From Bradyrhizobium canariense (GTDB taxonomy: Bacteria; Pseudomonadota; Alphaproteobacteria; Rhizobiales; Xanthobacteraceae), in contig NZ_JAFCKJ010000002.1 in NCBI RefSeq assembly GCF_018130465.1, forward strand, positions 868,001 through 932,000: DNA of 64,000 bases, given 5' to 3'. The position numbers were made by a program, and so were the translations under genes. The notes below the pieces were generated by a model. It was not told the DNA's origin, ran no database searches, and saw only the letters and a program-made list of their open reading frames with translations. Positions 15,678-25,092 of the stretch are shown here, piece by piece (positions within the stretch are counted from its first letter, which is position 1; the number at the start of each line of letters is the position of its first letter).

Positions 15678-16661
15678 ATGGAGATCTCCGCACTCGGCTA
15701 TATCAGCATCGGCTCGTCGCAATTGGATCAGTGGAGTCACATGGCGACGAAGTTGCTCGGCATGCAGCAGGTCGATCGCGGCGGAAAGACGCGAGCGTTC
15801 CGGATGGATGACCGAAAGCAGCGTCTGATTGTCGACGCCGGCAACGACGCCGGTCTCACAGTGATGGGCTGGGAAGTTCCGACAGCCGCGGAGCTCGATC
15901 GTCTCGCCGCCAGGCTGGAAAGCCATGCCGTCGAAGTCACGCGCGGATCGCGCGCGCTGGCCGATGAACGCCATGTGCGCGAGTTGATCCAGTTCGCGGA
16001 TCCCGCGGGCAACCGGCTTGAGGCGTTCTGCCAGCCGGCGCTCGCGACGGAGCCGTTCCGGCCAGGGCGGCCGATCTCCGGCTTTCGTACCGGCGCCCTC
16101 GGGATGGGACACGTGGTTCTGAACGTCGAAGACGTCGAGCCGCTGCTGCCATTCTATCGCGACGTGCTCGGCTTCCACGTCTCCGATTTCGGGCTCAAGC
16201 CCTACGGCCTATATTTCTTCCATCTCAACGGCCGCCACCACAGCTTCGCAATGGTAGGGTCGGGCCGGAAGGCGCTGCACCACTTCATGGTCGAGCTCGG
16301 TAGCCTTGACGACGTTGGGCAAGGCTATGATCTTGCGCAGCTGGATGACGGGCGGGTCGCCTACACCCTGGGGCGGCATACCAACGACCATATGACCTCG
16401 TTCTACGTCAACACGCCGTCTGGCTTCTTCGTTGAGTACGGATGGGGCGCTCGCGTCATCGATCCGGATACCTGGCAACCGCACGAGACGTTCAATGGAC
16501 CGTCGCTCTGGGGGCATGAGCGCCTCTACATGCCCGATGAGCAGCGGAAGCGCCTACGCGACATGCGGATTGACGCGGCGGCACGCGGCGTACGTGCGCC
16601 CGATCCGATCGTGCCGCCCCTGAATTGCGCATGGTTAGATGCCGTGGTCGCTAGGGAGTAG
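15678..16661 (+). CDS. Type I extradiol ring-cleavage dioxygenase (VOC/glyoxalase fold)
   Basis: A 327-residue two-domain vicinal-oxygen-chelate protein of the 2,3-dihydroxybiphenyl dioxygenase type. Predicted Fe(II) ligands are His145 (LGMGHVVLNV), one of His201/202 (LHHFMVELG) and Glu253 (GFFVEYGW). The signature FYVNTPSGFFVEYGWG closes the active domain, and the N-terminal domain (ALGYISIGSSQLDQW) lacks these residues, as usual. It opens catecholic rings next to the hydroxyl pair. GGAGG lies 7 nt before the ATG at 15678; the frame is open upstream but across the IclR promoter. Together with the hydroxylase and FAH hydrolase it forms a hydroxylate-cleave-hydrolyse sequence. Confidence 0.9.
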   Translation: MEISALGYISIGSSQLDQWSHMATKLLGMQQVDRGGKTRAFRMDDRKQRLIVDAGNDAGLTVMGWEVPTAAELDRLAARLESHAVEVTRGSRALADERHVRELIQFADPAGNRLEAFCQPALATEPFRPGRPISGFRTGALGMGHVVLNVEDVEPLLPFYRDVLGFHVSDFGLKPYGLYFFHLNGRHHSFAMVGSGRKALHHFMVELGSLDDVGQGYDLAQLDDGRVAYTLGRHTNDHMTSFYVNTPSGFFVEYGWGARVIDPDTWQPHETFNGPSLWGHERLYMPDEQRKRLRDMRIDAAARGVRAPDPIVPPLNCAWLDAVVARE

Positions 16662-16837
16662 GCCTCACCCCGCATCGCTACAATCGTTCGCGCCGCGACC
16701 AGTACGACGGCGTGCCAAGCTACGCATGTTGTCCGAGTGTGAAGAGGCGTCCAAGGTTGCCCCATCGCCGCTTGCTGGACCAATATTCTAGCTCGCCCAT
16801 CGGTGTCGGCCCCTACCCCGATTTACACCCAGGCAGA

Positions 16838-16857
16838 GAATCCCACTCTCCACGCCA
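16838..16857 (+). other. Second tRNA-Ser 3'-end-like sequence
   Basis: GAATCCCACTCTCCACGCCA matches the sequence at 8944-8963 at 17 of 20 positions and has the same orientation. It lies 22 bp from the 3' end of the integrase gene. The two copies bracket the Ku remnant and the whole aromatic module. Whether they are attachment scars or chance similarity cannot be settled here. Confidence 0.3.
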
Positions 16858-16879
16858 GCTGCGCGTGATCCGTTTGGAA

Positions 16880-18457
16880 TCAGGCTGCGAGCTTGGCTTG
16901 TCGCAAGTCGCGAAACTTCTGCTTTTCCTTCTTATACGCCGCGAGAAGCGCTTTTACCCAGAGCGTCATGCCTTCCGCCTTCAACCCGATCCTTTGAGAG
17001 CGGTTGTAGTGCTGCTCGGTCACGGTCGCCATTCTTTCGCGTTCATCGACGCGGTCGTGGACCATCTTGTGTCCGAGTATCGCGGTGGCCGCTCCACCGA
17101 GGCGCCTGTCGTCGAGGAATGTCGTCATGGTCGTCCTGCACTCGTGCGGCGTCCAAGGCTCTATGCCATAGAGCGCGAACAGGTTGGGCCGCAGCTTCTT
17201 GGGCTTCGGTTTGGGACCAGGCTTGCCATTGCGCTGGGGCTTCTGCTTCACCGTATGGTCGTAGACGCGTCCCTGAAGTCGGTGCAGCAGAAGGTTCAGC
17301 GCGGACTGGCTGATGTGCGCCTCCGCATCGCGGCCGCTGAACATCCATTCCGATTCGCCTCCCGATTCCTTGTGATAGGCCGCTAGGATCCCCAATGCCT
17401 CCGGGGGGATAGGAAGCGAGAAGGGACGCCCTCCGTCGCGTCCGCCTTTCATCTCCTCTTCGGTCCAGTTCGCGATTTTCCATCCTCGCAGCTTGCGGTC
17501 CTTTCTGTCGGGATCGAAGAGGCGGTCGGCGCGCAACTGCAGAAGGCCGCCGGTTCTTTGCGCCGTCAAAGCGACCGCCCACAGCGCGCCCAACGTACCC
17601 GGATAGGTCTCATGTTCTCCCTCGGCAAGCTTCCGAAACTTCTCGGCGATCACCAGGGTGCGCGCGATTTCCTCGATGGTTGGAGCGTGGGTGCGTTTGC
17701 CCGAGGCGTATTCGAACGACCACCGGTGCCAGCACCCCACTTCGACGTCGTCCAGTCCGGAATCCGTTGCGTGGAATTTCCATGCCCACGTCAGCATGCT
17801 CTTCGATTGCGTGACGGCTCTGTTGACGGTCGACTTCTTATGAGTGGAAAAAATATTGTCTCGGAGACGCTCGAGGTCCCGCAGCTTGATCTCGCCAACC
17901 AACTTTTCGTTGACCGACGCATATTCATCGAGTTGCAGGAAGCGGGCGTACTTCTCGCGGTACCTGGCCTTCAGCTTCGGCAGCTTGTACTCGAGAAACT
18001 TCGCGGTCAGCGCCTTCCAAGTCCAGGTGACGCCAGTGTCGCCGGTTCGCTTCCGGTAGGCGAGCAGCGACGTTTCGTCGGCGAATTGATCCGCCGCTTC
18101 GTGGTGTCCCAGTTCATCCTTGTATTTCGAGGTGAGCGTCAGTCGCACCAGCTGGTCGACGAATTCGCGCAGATCACGCTTGCGCTTGGCGGCGAGGTTC
18201 GTCTGCCCGGCGAAATACCGGGCCTGGTCGAGATTGATTTCGGAAGCCGAGCCCAGCCTCAAAGTTATTTCACGACGGCGCACGTACCAGACGACCTTGC
18301 CCGGCGTGATGCGCAACGTCAGTCCCGTCGTTTTCTTATCGCGCCATTCGGCTACCTTGCCGGCCATTGCGCCGCTCGCGCTGTAGGAGATGGCGCTTTG
18401 GACGTCGTTCTCGTTCAACGACTTCACTTCTCGCTCGTAGACCGGACTTTTCGACAT
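16880..18457 (-). CDS. int: Tyrosine recombinase / phage-type integrase
   Basis: About 525 residues. The C-terminal catalytic domain shows the tyrosine-recombinase pattern: first arginine in ALTAQRTGGLLQLRADRL, H-x-x-R as PHECRTTMTTFLDD, ILGHKM, and the nucleophile in VTEQHYNRSQRIG. The N-terminal 200 residues hold an arm-binding-type domain (KTTGLTLRITPGKVVWYVRR) and a core-binding domain. A long lysine/proline linker (KPGPKPKPKKLRP) lies in the catalytic domain. Its start faces the tRNA-Gly fragment 150 bp away, the usual arrangement of island integrases with their attachment site. ATG 18457 is preferred over TTG 18475. It looks intact. Confidence 0.9.
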   Translation of the reverse strand: MSKSPVYEREVKSLNENDVQSAISYSASGAMAGKVAEWRDKKTTGLTLRITPGKVVWYVRRREITLRLGSASEINLDQARYFAGQTNLAAKRKRDLREFVDQLVRLTLTSKYKDELGHHEAADQFADETSLLAYRKRTGDTGVTWTWKALTAKFLEYKLPKLKARYREKYARFLQLDEYASVNEKLVGEIKLRDLERLRDNIFSTHKKSTVNRAVTQSKSMLTWAWKFHATDSGLDDVEVGCWHRWSFEYASGKRTHAPTIEEIARTLVIAEKFRKLAEGEHETYPGTLGALWAVALTAQRTGGLLQLRADRLFDPDRKDRKLRGWKIANWTEEEMKGGRDGGRPFSLPIPPEALGILAAYHKESGGESEWMFSGRDAEAHISQSALNLLLHRLQGRVYDHTVKQKPQRNGKPGPKPKPKKLRPNLFALYGIEPWTPHECRTTMTTFLDDRRLGGAATAILGHKMVHDRVDERERMATVTEQHYNRSQRIGLKAEGMTLWVKALLAAYKKEKQKFRDLRQAKLAA

Positions 18458-18603
18458 CCCACGCCCATACAACAATCGTACAAATGCAGCTTCCGAAACA
18501 CCCGAAATGTTCTACGCTCGGAATATCGCCATAATACCGAAAAATTACTACATTTCAAAGATTTAGCTTTGCCTTGGTTAAAGCTTTTCACTCTCCGTTC
18601 TTC

Positions 18604-18649
18604 GCTTCCCAAGCTGCATACGAGGGTTCGATTCCCTTCGCCCGCTCCA
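18604..18649 (+). other. 3' half of tRNA-Gly(CCC): genomic island attachment site
   Basis: The sequence runs from the anticodon loop (GCTTCCCAAGCTG, anticodon CCC) through a T-arm (GAGGGTTCGATTCCCTT) to the acceptor strand CGCCCGC, discriminator T and CCA. The 5' half of the tRNA is absent upstream, so this is not a functional tRNA gene. It is the direct repeat left when an element integrates into a tRNA-Gly gene. An intact tRNA-Gly(CCC) would be expected at the other end of the island, left of this window. Confidence 0.85.
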
Positions 18650-18735
18650 AGCTCTTGAAGAGACAGCGTCGGCCGTATCCCAATCCAGCGCTCGAAGACT
18701 TGGGCGAACTGCAACTGGCCTCAAGGTGTTGGTCC

Positions 18736-19077
18736 ATGTGGGCATCCGTCAAAAAGATTCTGGCGAGATCCAAGCTCTTGAATCAGGCTCTGGGCGACGT
18801 CGTGTTTGAAACACCTGAAATCAAAGGCGGATATCCACGCTCCTTCCTTCAATGGCGCGTCAAGAAGAGCGTGGAGGGTGGCCAATACTTCGTTGCTCTC
18901 AGGATGCGCCCCGACGCTTATGCAGGCCCGGAAGGGGAGCCGACCAATTATATGAGCTTCGACATAGAAGCCGCGTATCGCCTCCGGTCCGATCTCGATC
19001 TTTGTATTCGCGAGTATCACCGGCTGGTGGGCGATGCTTCCGCGCGAAATGCGCAGGGGCGAGCAAGGGGCGAATGA
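18736..19077 (+). CDS. Hypothetical protein, DAYAGPEGEPTNY family
   Basis: A 113-residue protein whose core reads DVVFETPEIKGGYPRSFLQW, RMRPDAYAGPEGEPTNYMSF and DIEAAYRLRSDLDLCIREYH. I recall similar short proteins in Bradyrhizobium; no function is known to me. The frame is open upstream through the tRNA fragment. ATG 18736 is chosen because the upstream sequence is clearly attachment-site DNA. The native N-terminus may have been altered by integration, since residues ARSKLL at the start of this protein also appear in frame just after the tRNA end. Confidence 0.6.
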   Translation: MWASVKKILARSKLLNQALGDVVFETPEIKGGYPRSFLQWRVKKSVEGGQYFVALRMRPDAYAGPEGEPTNYMSFDIEAAYRLRSDLDLCIREYHRLVGDASARNAQGRARGE

Positions 19078-19211
19078 CGCCACGCTCGCGAACAGGACCA
19101 AGATTCTAATATATTGGCCTCCGACGCCCGGCATTGGCCGCTCGCTGGCTTAAGCTCCCTCACGCTTTGGCGGGTGCGGTCTCTGGCCGGGCAACGCTCG
19201 GATGAAGGGCC

Positions 19212-19793
19212 ATGGACCAGCAAAAACTCGATCGCGCGATCGGTCGTCGCTTGAAGACGCTGCGGACGCAGGCGGGCATCACGTTGAACGAACTCGCAAC
19301 GCGCTCCGGCGTCAGCCGGGCCATGATCGGGCGGGTGGAGCGGGCGCAGAGCAGTGCGACGGCTGCGCTGCTCAACAAGCTCTGCGCGGCGCTCGATGTC
19401 ACGCTGAGCGACGTCGTTGCCCTCGCGGAGAAGCCGCCGGAGCGGCTGGTGCGGCTTGCCGACCAGCCGCATTGGCGCGATCCCGACAGCGGCTACCGGC
19501 GGCGCCATGCCTCGCCGCCGGATGCGGCAAGCGGTATCGAGATCATCGTCGTCGACCTGCCGGCCGGCGCGCGCGTCTCCTACAGCCCCTGGGGCCGCAA
19601 CGCCTTCACCCAGCAGCTGCTGATGCTGGAGGGTGCGGTTTGCGTACATATCGACGCCAAGACTGTGCGTCTGCGTGATGGCGATTGTCTCGATTTCGAC
19701 GTGATGCGCGCGGTGATCTTCGAGAACGAGACCAGACAGGACGCGCGCTACGTCATCATCACGCGCCGGGGTGCCTCCTACGGGAAGATGTGA
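19212..19793 (+). CDS. XRE-family regulator with C-terminal cupin domain
   Basis: A 193-residue protein. Residues 8-62 form a Cro/CI helix-turn-helix: IGRRLKTLRTQAGITLNELA, TRSGVSRAMIGRVERAQSSA. Residues 110-185 form a single cupin barrel (GARVSYSPWGRNAFTQQLLM, VHIDAKTVRLRDGDCLDFDV). Proteins of this architecture sense a small ligand with the cupin and repress nearby genes. The GNAT acetyltransferase gene follows after about 40 bp and could be a target or operon partner. GAAGGG lies upstream of the ATG. Confidence 0.88.
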   Translation: MDQQKLDRAIGRRLKTLRTQAGITLNELATRSGVSRAMIGRVERAQSSATAALLNKLCAALDVTLSDVVALAEKPPERLVRLADQPHWRDPDSGYRRRHASPPDAASGIEIIVVDLPAGARVSYSPWGRNAFTQQLLMLEGAVCVHIDAKTVRLRDGDCLDFDVMRAVIFENETRQDARYVIITRRGASYGKM

Positions 19794-19833
19794 TGGTGCT
19801 GATGCGTTATGAAATCCTGGAGTGAAACAGACG

Positions 19834-20298
19834 ATGCAGATCCGCACCGGCGACACCTTTGATCCGCGCGTCATCGCGCTGCTCGATCATCACGTCACGG
19901 CTGCACGGGCGCAGACCGCGCCGGGCAGCGCCCATGCGCTCGATCTCTCCGGGCTGCGCGCGCCCGACGTCGCGTTCTGGACCGGCTGGGACGGCGAGGT
20001 ACTGGTCGCCGTCGGCGCGCTGAAATCGCTTTCGGCTGCGCATGGCGAGGTGAAGTCGATGCACACGCTCCAGACCACGCGGCGGCGCGGCTTTGGCGGC
20101 GAGATGCTCCGCCACATCATCACGCAAGCCCGCGCGCGCGGCATGGGGCGGCTCAGCCTCGAAACCGGCTCATGGGACTATTTCAAGCCGGCGCACGCGC
20201 TCTACCGGGCGCATGGCTTTGTCCTTTGTGGTCCGTTCGAAGGTTATGCCGAGGATTCCAACAGCCTGTTCCTGACCCTCGACCTGACGGGCGGCTAA
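19834..20298 (+). CDS. GNAT-family N-acetyltransferase
   Basis: About 154 residues with the GNAT fold: VAVGALKSLSAAHGEVKSMH, then the acetyl-CoA-binding loop TTRRRGFGGEMLRHIITQAR (R-R-x-G-x-G-x-x), and the late LYRAHGFVLCGPFEGYAED. The substrate cannot be predicted. The ATG at 19834 (MQIRTGDTFD) is preferred; a GTG at 19822 lies inside the GGAG ribosome site. It follows the XRE-cupin regulator on the same strand. Confidence 0.85.
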   Translation: MQIRTGDTFDPRVIALLDHHVTAARAQTAPGSAHALDLSGLRAPDVAFWTGWDGEVLVAVGALKSLSAAHGEVKSMHTLQTTRRRGFGGEMLRHIITQARARGMGRLSLETGSWDYFKPAHALYRAHGFVLCGPFEGYAEDSNSLFLTLDLTGG

Positions 20299-20387
20299 GG
20301 CGCCGTAGCGCAACCCTGGCTCGAAAACAGCGCTGCACCCCTCAAAATGAGTTGCGCACCTCAAAACACCTCTGCTAGCCTTCAGCC

Positions 20388-21461
20388 ATGGCCGAGACGC
20401 TCACCACGACCGCGCTGACGCTGAAGGACATCGCCCGCCAGGCCGGCGTCAGCCTCGCGACGGTTGACCGCGTCCTGCACAATCGTCCGGGCGTGCGGCC
20501 GGATACAGTCCGGCGCGTCAAGGAGGCGATTGAACGCAATTCGTTCCAGCCGCATGTGGCCGCCGCCGAGCTCGCCCGCGGCCGCGCCCGCCGTTTCGCC
20601 TTCGTGATGCCATCGGGGCCGAACCCGTTCATGCAGCAGATCCAGGACTATCTCGGCGAGATGTCGGGCTGGCTGTCGGCCCGCCGCCTCGGCGTCGAGA
20701 CGGTCGCAACCGACGTGTTCGATCCGTCCGTGCTCGCTGCTTCCCTGGAAGGGCTCTCTGACGATTACGACGGCATCGCCGTGGTGGCGCTGGACCATCC
20801 CGGTGTCCGCGCCGCCATCGACGATCTCGTCGATGCCGGCACCAGTGTCGTGACGCTGGTCTCGGACGTGCCGTCGTCGCGGCGGCATCATTATGTCGGT
20901 ATCGACAACATTGCCGCGGGGCGCACCGCCGGCGCGCTGGTCGGGCGGCTGGTCGGACAAAGGTCCGGCAAGGTCGCGATCGTCGCGGGCTCGCAGGGCC
21001 TGCGCGATCACGCCGAGCGCATTTTTGGCTTCAACCAGGTGATGGCGTCGGAATTCCCCGGCCTCAGCGTGCTGCCGGTGCTGGAAGGACGCGACGAGGA
21101 TGGGCGTTCCGAACAGGTGTTGGCGCGGCTGCTGGGCAGGCATGCTGACATTGTCGGCCTTTATAACGTCGGCGCCGGCACGCAAGGCGTCGCCAAGGCG
21201 TTGAGTGACAAGGCGTTGAATGAGAAGGCGTTGAGCGATGCCGGCCGCGACAAGCAGGTGGTGTTCGTCGGACACGACGTCACCGCGCTGACGCGCCGGC
21301 TGCTGCTGCAGGGCGTGATGGATGCCGCGATCTCGCAGAACCCCGGACACGAAGCGCGCGCCGCCGTGCGCGTGCTGCTCGCGCTCGCCCGCGGCGAGCC
21401 GATCTTGCGCGAACAGGAGAAGATCAGGATCGACATCGTGATGCGGGACAACCTGCCTTAG
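20388..21461 (+). CDS. LacI-family regulator of the xylose operon
   Basis: A 357-residue protein. The N-terminal helix-turn-helix TLKDIARQAGVSLATVDRVL with hinge NRPGVRPDTVRRVKEAIERN is typical LacI/GalR. The rest is a periplasmic-binding-like sugar sensor (FAFVMPSGPNPFMQQIQDYL, YVGIDNIAAGRTAGALVGRL, GRDEDGRSEQVLARLLGRH). It is the first gene of the sugar operon and is followed after 82 bp by xylB. It therefore probably represses or activates that operon in response to the sugar. It carries a threefold KALSD/NEKALSD duplication near residue 270, described separately. Confidence 0.9.
   Translation: MAETLTTTALTLKDIARQAGVSLATVDRVLHNRPGVRPDTVRRVKEAIERNSFQPHVAAAELARGRARRFAFVMPSGPNPFMQQIQDYLGEMSGWLSARRLGVETVATDVFDPSVLAASLEGLSDDYDGIAVVALDHPGVRAAIDDLVDAGTSVVTLVSDVPSSRRHHYVGIDNIAAGRTAGALVGRLVGQRSGKVAIVAGSQGLRDHAERIFGFNQVMASEFPGLSVLPVLEGRDEDGRSEQVLARLLGRHADIVGLYNVGAGTQGVAKALSDKALNEKALSDAGRDKQVVFVGHDVTALTRRLLLQGVMDAAISQNPGHEARAAVRVLLALARGEPILREQEKIRIDIVMRDNLP
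21195..21239 (+). repeat. Three 15-bp tandem repeats inside the LacI-family gene
   Basis: Three imperfect 15-bp units (AAGGCGTTGAGTGAC and two variants) lie head to tail in frame. They encode KALSD-KALNE-KALSD. The segment falls in a surface loop region of the sensor domain before DAGRDKQVVFVGHD. Confidence 0.85.
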
Positions 21462-21543
21462 CGGCAGGTGGAATTCAAAACGACCCGTTGCGGGCAAGGC
21501 GACGTTGAGCTCGCGCACCGCAACTGGCGAAAGGGAGGATGGC

Positions 21544-22998
<1,455 letters not shown>

Positions 22999-24321
22999 GT
23001 GAACGCGTCCGCGAAATTCTTCGATACAAGCACGCCTGTCGCCTTCGCCGGCGGAGATGCGGGAAACACGCCCGCCTTCCGCTGGTACGACAAGGACCGC
23101 CTCGTCCATGGTCGCAGGCTGGAAGACCATCTGCGCTTTGCGGTCTGCTATTGGCATTCGTTGTGCTGGCCCGGCGGCGATCCGTTTGGCGGTGAGACGT
23201 TCCTGCGGCCCTGGCACCACGGCACCGATGCGATGGCGCAGGCGCGCGCCAAGGCGGATGTCGCCTTCGAGCTGTTCCGCCTGCTCGACGTGCCCTTCTT
23301 CACCTTCCACGACGTCGATGCGGCGCCGGAAGGCAACTCGCTCAGCGAATCCGTCGCCAACCTCAACGCCATCGCCGATCTGTTCGAAGCGAAGATGGCG
23401 CAAAGCAAAGTGCGCCTGCTCTGGGGCACCGCCAATTTGTTCACGCATCGCCGCTACATGGCGGGCGCTGCGACCAATCCAGACCCGGAGATCTTCAGCT
23501 ATGCCGCCGGCCAGGTCCGCGCCGCGCTCGAGGTGACGCACCGACTCGGCGGCCAGAACTACGTGCTGTGGGGCGGCCGCGAGGGCTACGAGACGCTGCT
23601 CAACACCGATCTCAAGCGCGAGCTCGACCAGCTCGGCCGCTTCGTCTCGCTCGTCGTCGAGCACAAGCACAAGATCGGCTTCAAGGGGCCGATCCTGATC
23701 GAGCCGAAGCCGAAGGAGCCGACCAAGCATCAATATGATTTCGACGTCGCCACCTGCTACGGCTTCCTCGCGCGCTACGACCTGCTGAAGGACGTCAAGC
23801 TCAACATCGAGCAGAACCACGCCATCCTCGCCGGCCACTCCTTCCATCACGAGGTCGCGCTCGCCGAGGCGCTGGGTGTCTTCGGCTCGCTCGACATCAA
23901 CCGCGGCGACGATCTGCTCGGCTGGGACACCGACCAGTTCGCGATGAACGTGCCGGAGCTCGCTCTGGTGTTCCACGAGATCCTGAACCGTGGCGGCTTC
24001 ACCTCGGGCGGGCTGAATTTCGACGCCAAGATCCGCCGCCAGTCGATCGACCCCGACGATTTGATTCATGCCCATGTCGGCTCGATGGACGCCTGCGCGC
24101 GCGCCTTCCTCGCCGCCGCGGACATGGTCGACGCCGGCGTCCTCACTGCGCCGCTCGCGAAGCGCTACGAGGGCTGGGCCGGGCCCGAGGGCCGCGCCAT
24201 TCTCGGCGGCCAGCGCTCGCTCGCCGAACTTGCCGACCGCGCGCTCGGCCCGGGCTTTGACCCGCAGCCGCGCTCGGGCCGGCAGGAATATCTGGAATCC
24301 CTGGTCAACCGCTACGTCTGA
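22999..24321 (+). CDS. xylA: Xylose isomerase
   Basis: A 440-residue protein, the same length as E. coli XylA. Diagnostic blocks are [20 protein letters not shown], the catalytic histidine region [37 protein letters not shown], the metal-binding [15 protein letters not shown] and [16 protein letters not shown], and [18 protein letters not shown]. It interconverts D-xylose and D-xylulose using two divalent metal ions. GTG 22999 directly follows the xylB stop, with AAGGAG 9 nt upstream. It supplies xylulose to XylB. Confidence 0.95.
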   Translation: MNASAKFFDTSTPVAFAGGDAGNTPAFRWYDKDRLVHGRRLEDHLRFAVCYWHSLCWPGGDPFGGETFLRPWHHGTDAMAQARAKADVAFELFRLLDVPFFTFHDVDAAPEGNSLSESVANLNAIADLFEAKMAQSKVRLLWGTANLFTHRRYMAGAATNPDPEIFSYAAGQVRAALEVTHRLGGQNYVLWGGREGYETLLNTDLKRELDQLGRFVSLVVEHKHKIGFKGPILIEPKPKEPTKHQYDFDVATCYGFLARYDLLKDVKLNIEQNHAILAGHSFHHEVALAEALGVFGSLDINRGDDLLGWDTDQFAMNVPELALVFHEILNRGGFTSGGLNFDAKIRRQSIDPDDLIHAHVGSMDACARAFLAAADMVDAGVLTAPLAKRYEGWAGPEGRAILGGQRSLAELADRALGPGFDPQPRSGRQEYLESLVNRYV

Positions 24322-24333
24322 GGAAAGCCGCCG

Positions 24334-25092
24334 ATGACAACGACTGAAGCGACACCGGTTCTCGAGCTGACCGGCATCGGCAAGGAGTTCGGCGCGATCC
24401 GCGCGCTTCACGGCGTCGACCTGCAGGTCCTCCCCGGCGAGGTCGTCGGCCTGATGGGCGACAACGGCGCGGGCAAGTCGACGCTGGTCAAGATCATCGC
24501 CGGCAATTTCCGCCCCAGCCACGGTGAAATCCGCTTCGCCGGCAGCGCGGTTCATTTCAACCGGCCCATCGATGCGCGCGGCGTCGGCATCGAGGTGGTC
24601 TACCAGGACCTTGCACTGGCCGACAATCTCACCGCAGCGGCCAACGTCTTCCTCGGCCGCGAGCTGAAGCGCAGGTTCGGCCCGTTCGCGTTGCTCGACC
24701 ACAAGGCGATGGCGGCGCGTGCGCTGGAGCTGTTCGGCGAGCTGCGCTCGGAAACGCGCCCCGACGATCTCGTCAAGCAGATGTCGGGCGGCCAGCGCCA
24801 GGCGGTTGCGATCGCGCGGACGCGGCTCTCCAATGCCAGGCTGGTGATGATGGACGAGCCGACGGCCGCGATCTCGGTGCGCCAGGTCGAGCAGGTGCTC
24901 GGCCTGATCCACCGACTGAAGGAGCAGGGCGTTGCCGTGATGCTGATCTCGCACCGCATGCCCGATGTGTTCGCGGTGTGCGACCGCGTCATCGTCATGC
25001 GCCGCGGCGAGAAGCGGGCCGACAAGCCCATCCACCAGACCTCGCCCGAGGAAGTCACCGCCCTGATCACCGGCGCTAAGGAGGCGGCGTGA
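24334..25092 (+). CDS. Sugar ABC transporter ATP-binding protein (single domain)
   Basis: A 252-residue ATPase: Walker A GDNGAGKSTLVKII, signature MSGGQRQAVAIARTRLS, Walker B LVMMDEPTAAI and switch histidine ISHRMPD. It has one nucleotide-binding domain, unlike the duplicated XylG or RbsA of E. coli, and so resembles the rhizobial FrcA type. It would power import of the operon's sugar with the permease and binding protein that follow. Its TGA overlaps the permease start (GTGATG). Confidence 0.92.
   Translation: MTTTEATPVLELTGIGKEFGAIRALHGVDLQVLPGEVVGLMGDNGAGKSTLVKIIAGNFRPSHGEIRFAGSAVHFNRPIDARGVGIEVVYQDLALADNLTAAANVFLGRELKRRFGPFALLDHKAMAARALELFGELRSETRPDDLVKQMSGGQRQAVAIARTRLSNARLVMMDEPTAAISVRQVEQVLGLIHRLKEQGVAVMLISHRMPDVFAVCDRVIVMRRGEKRADKPIHQTSPEEVTALITGAKEAA

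Noticed and set aside
18604-18649. Functional tRNA-Gly gene
   Set aside because: The acceptor 5' strand, D-arm and the 5' side of the anticodon stem are missing upstream.
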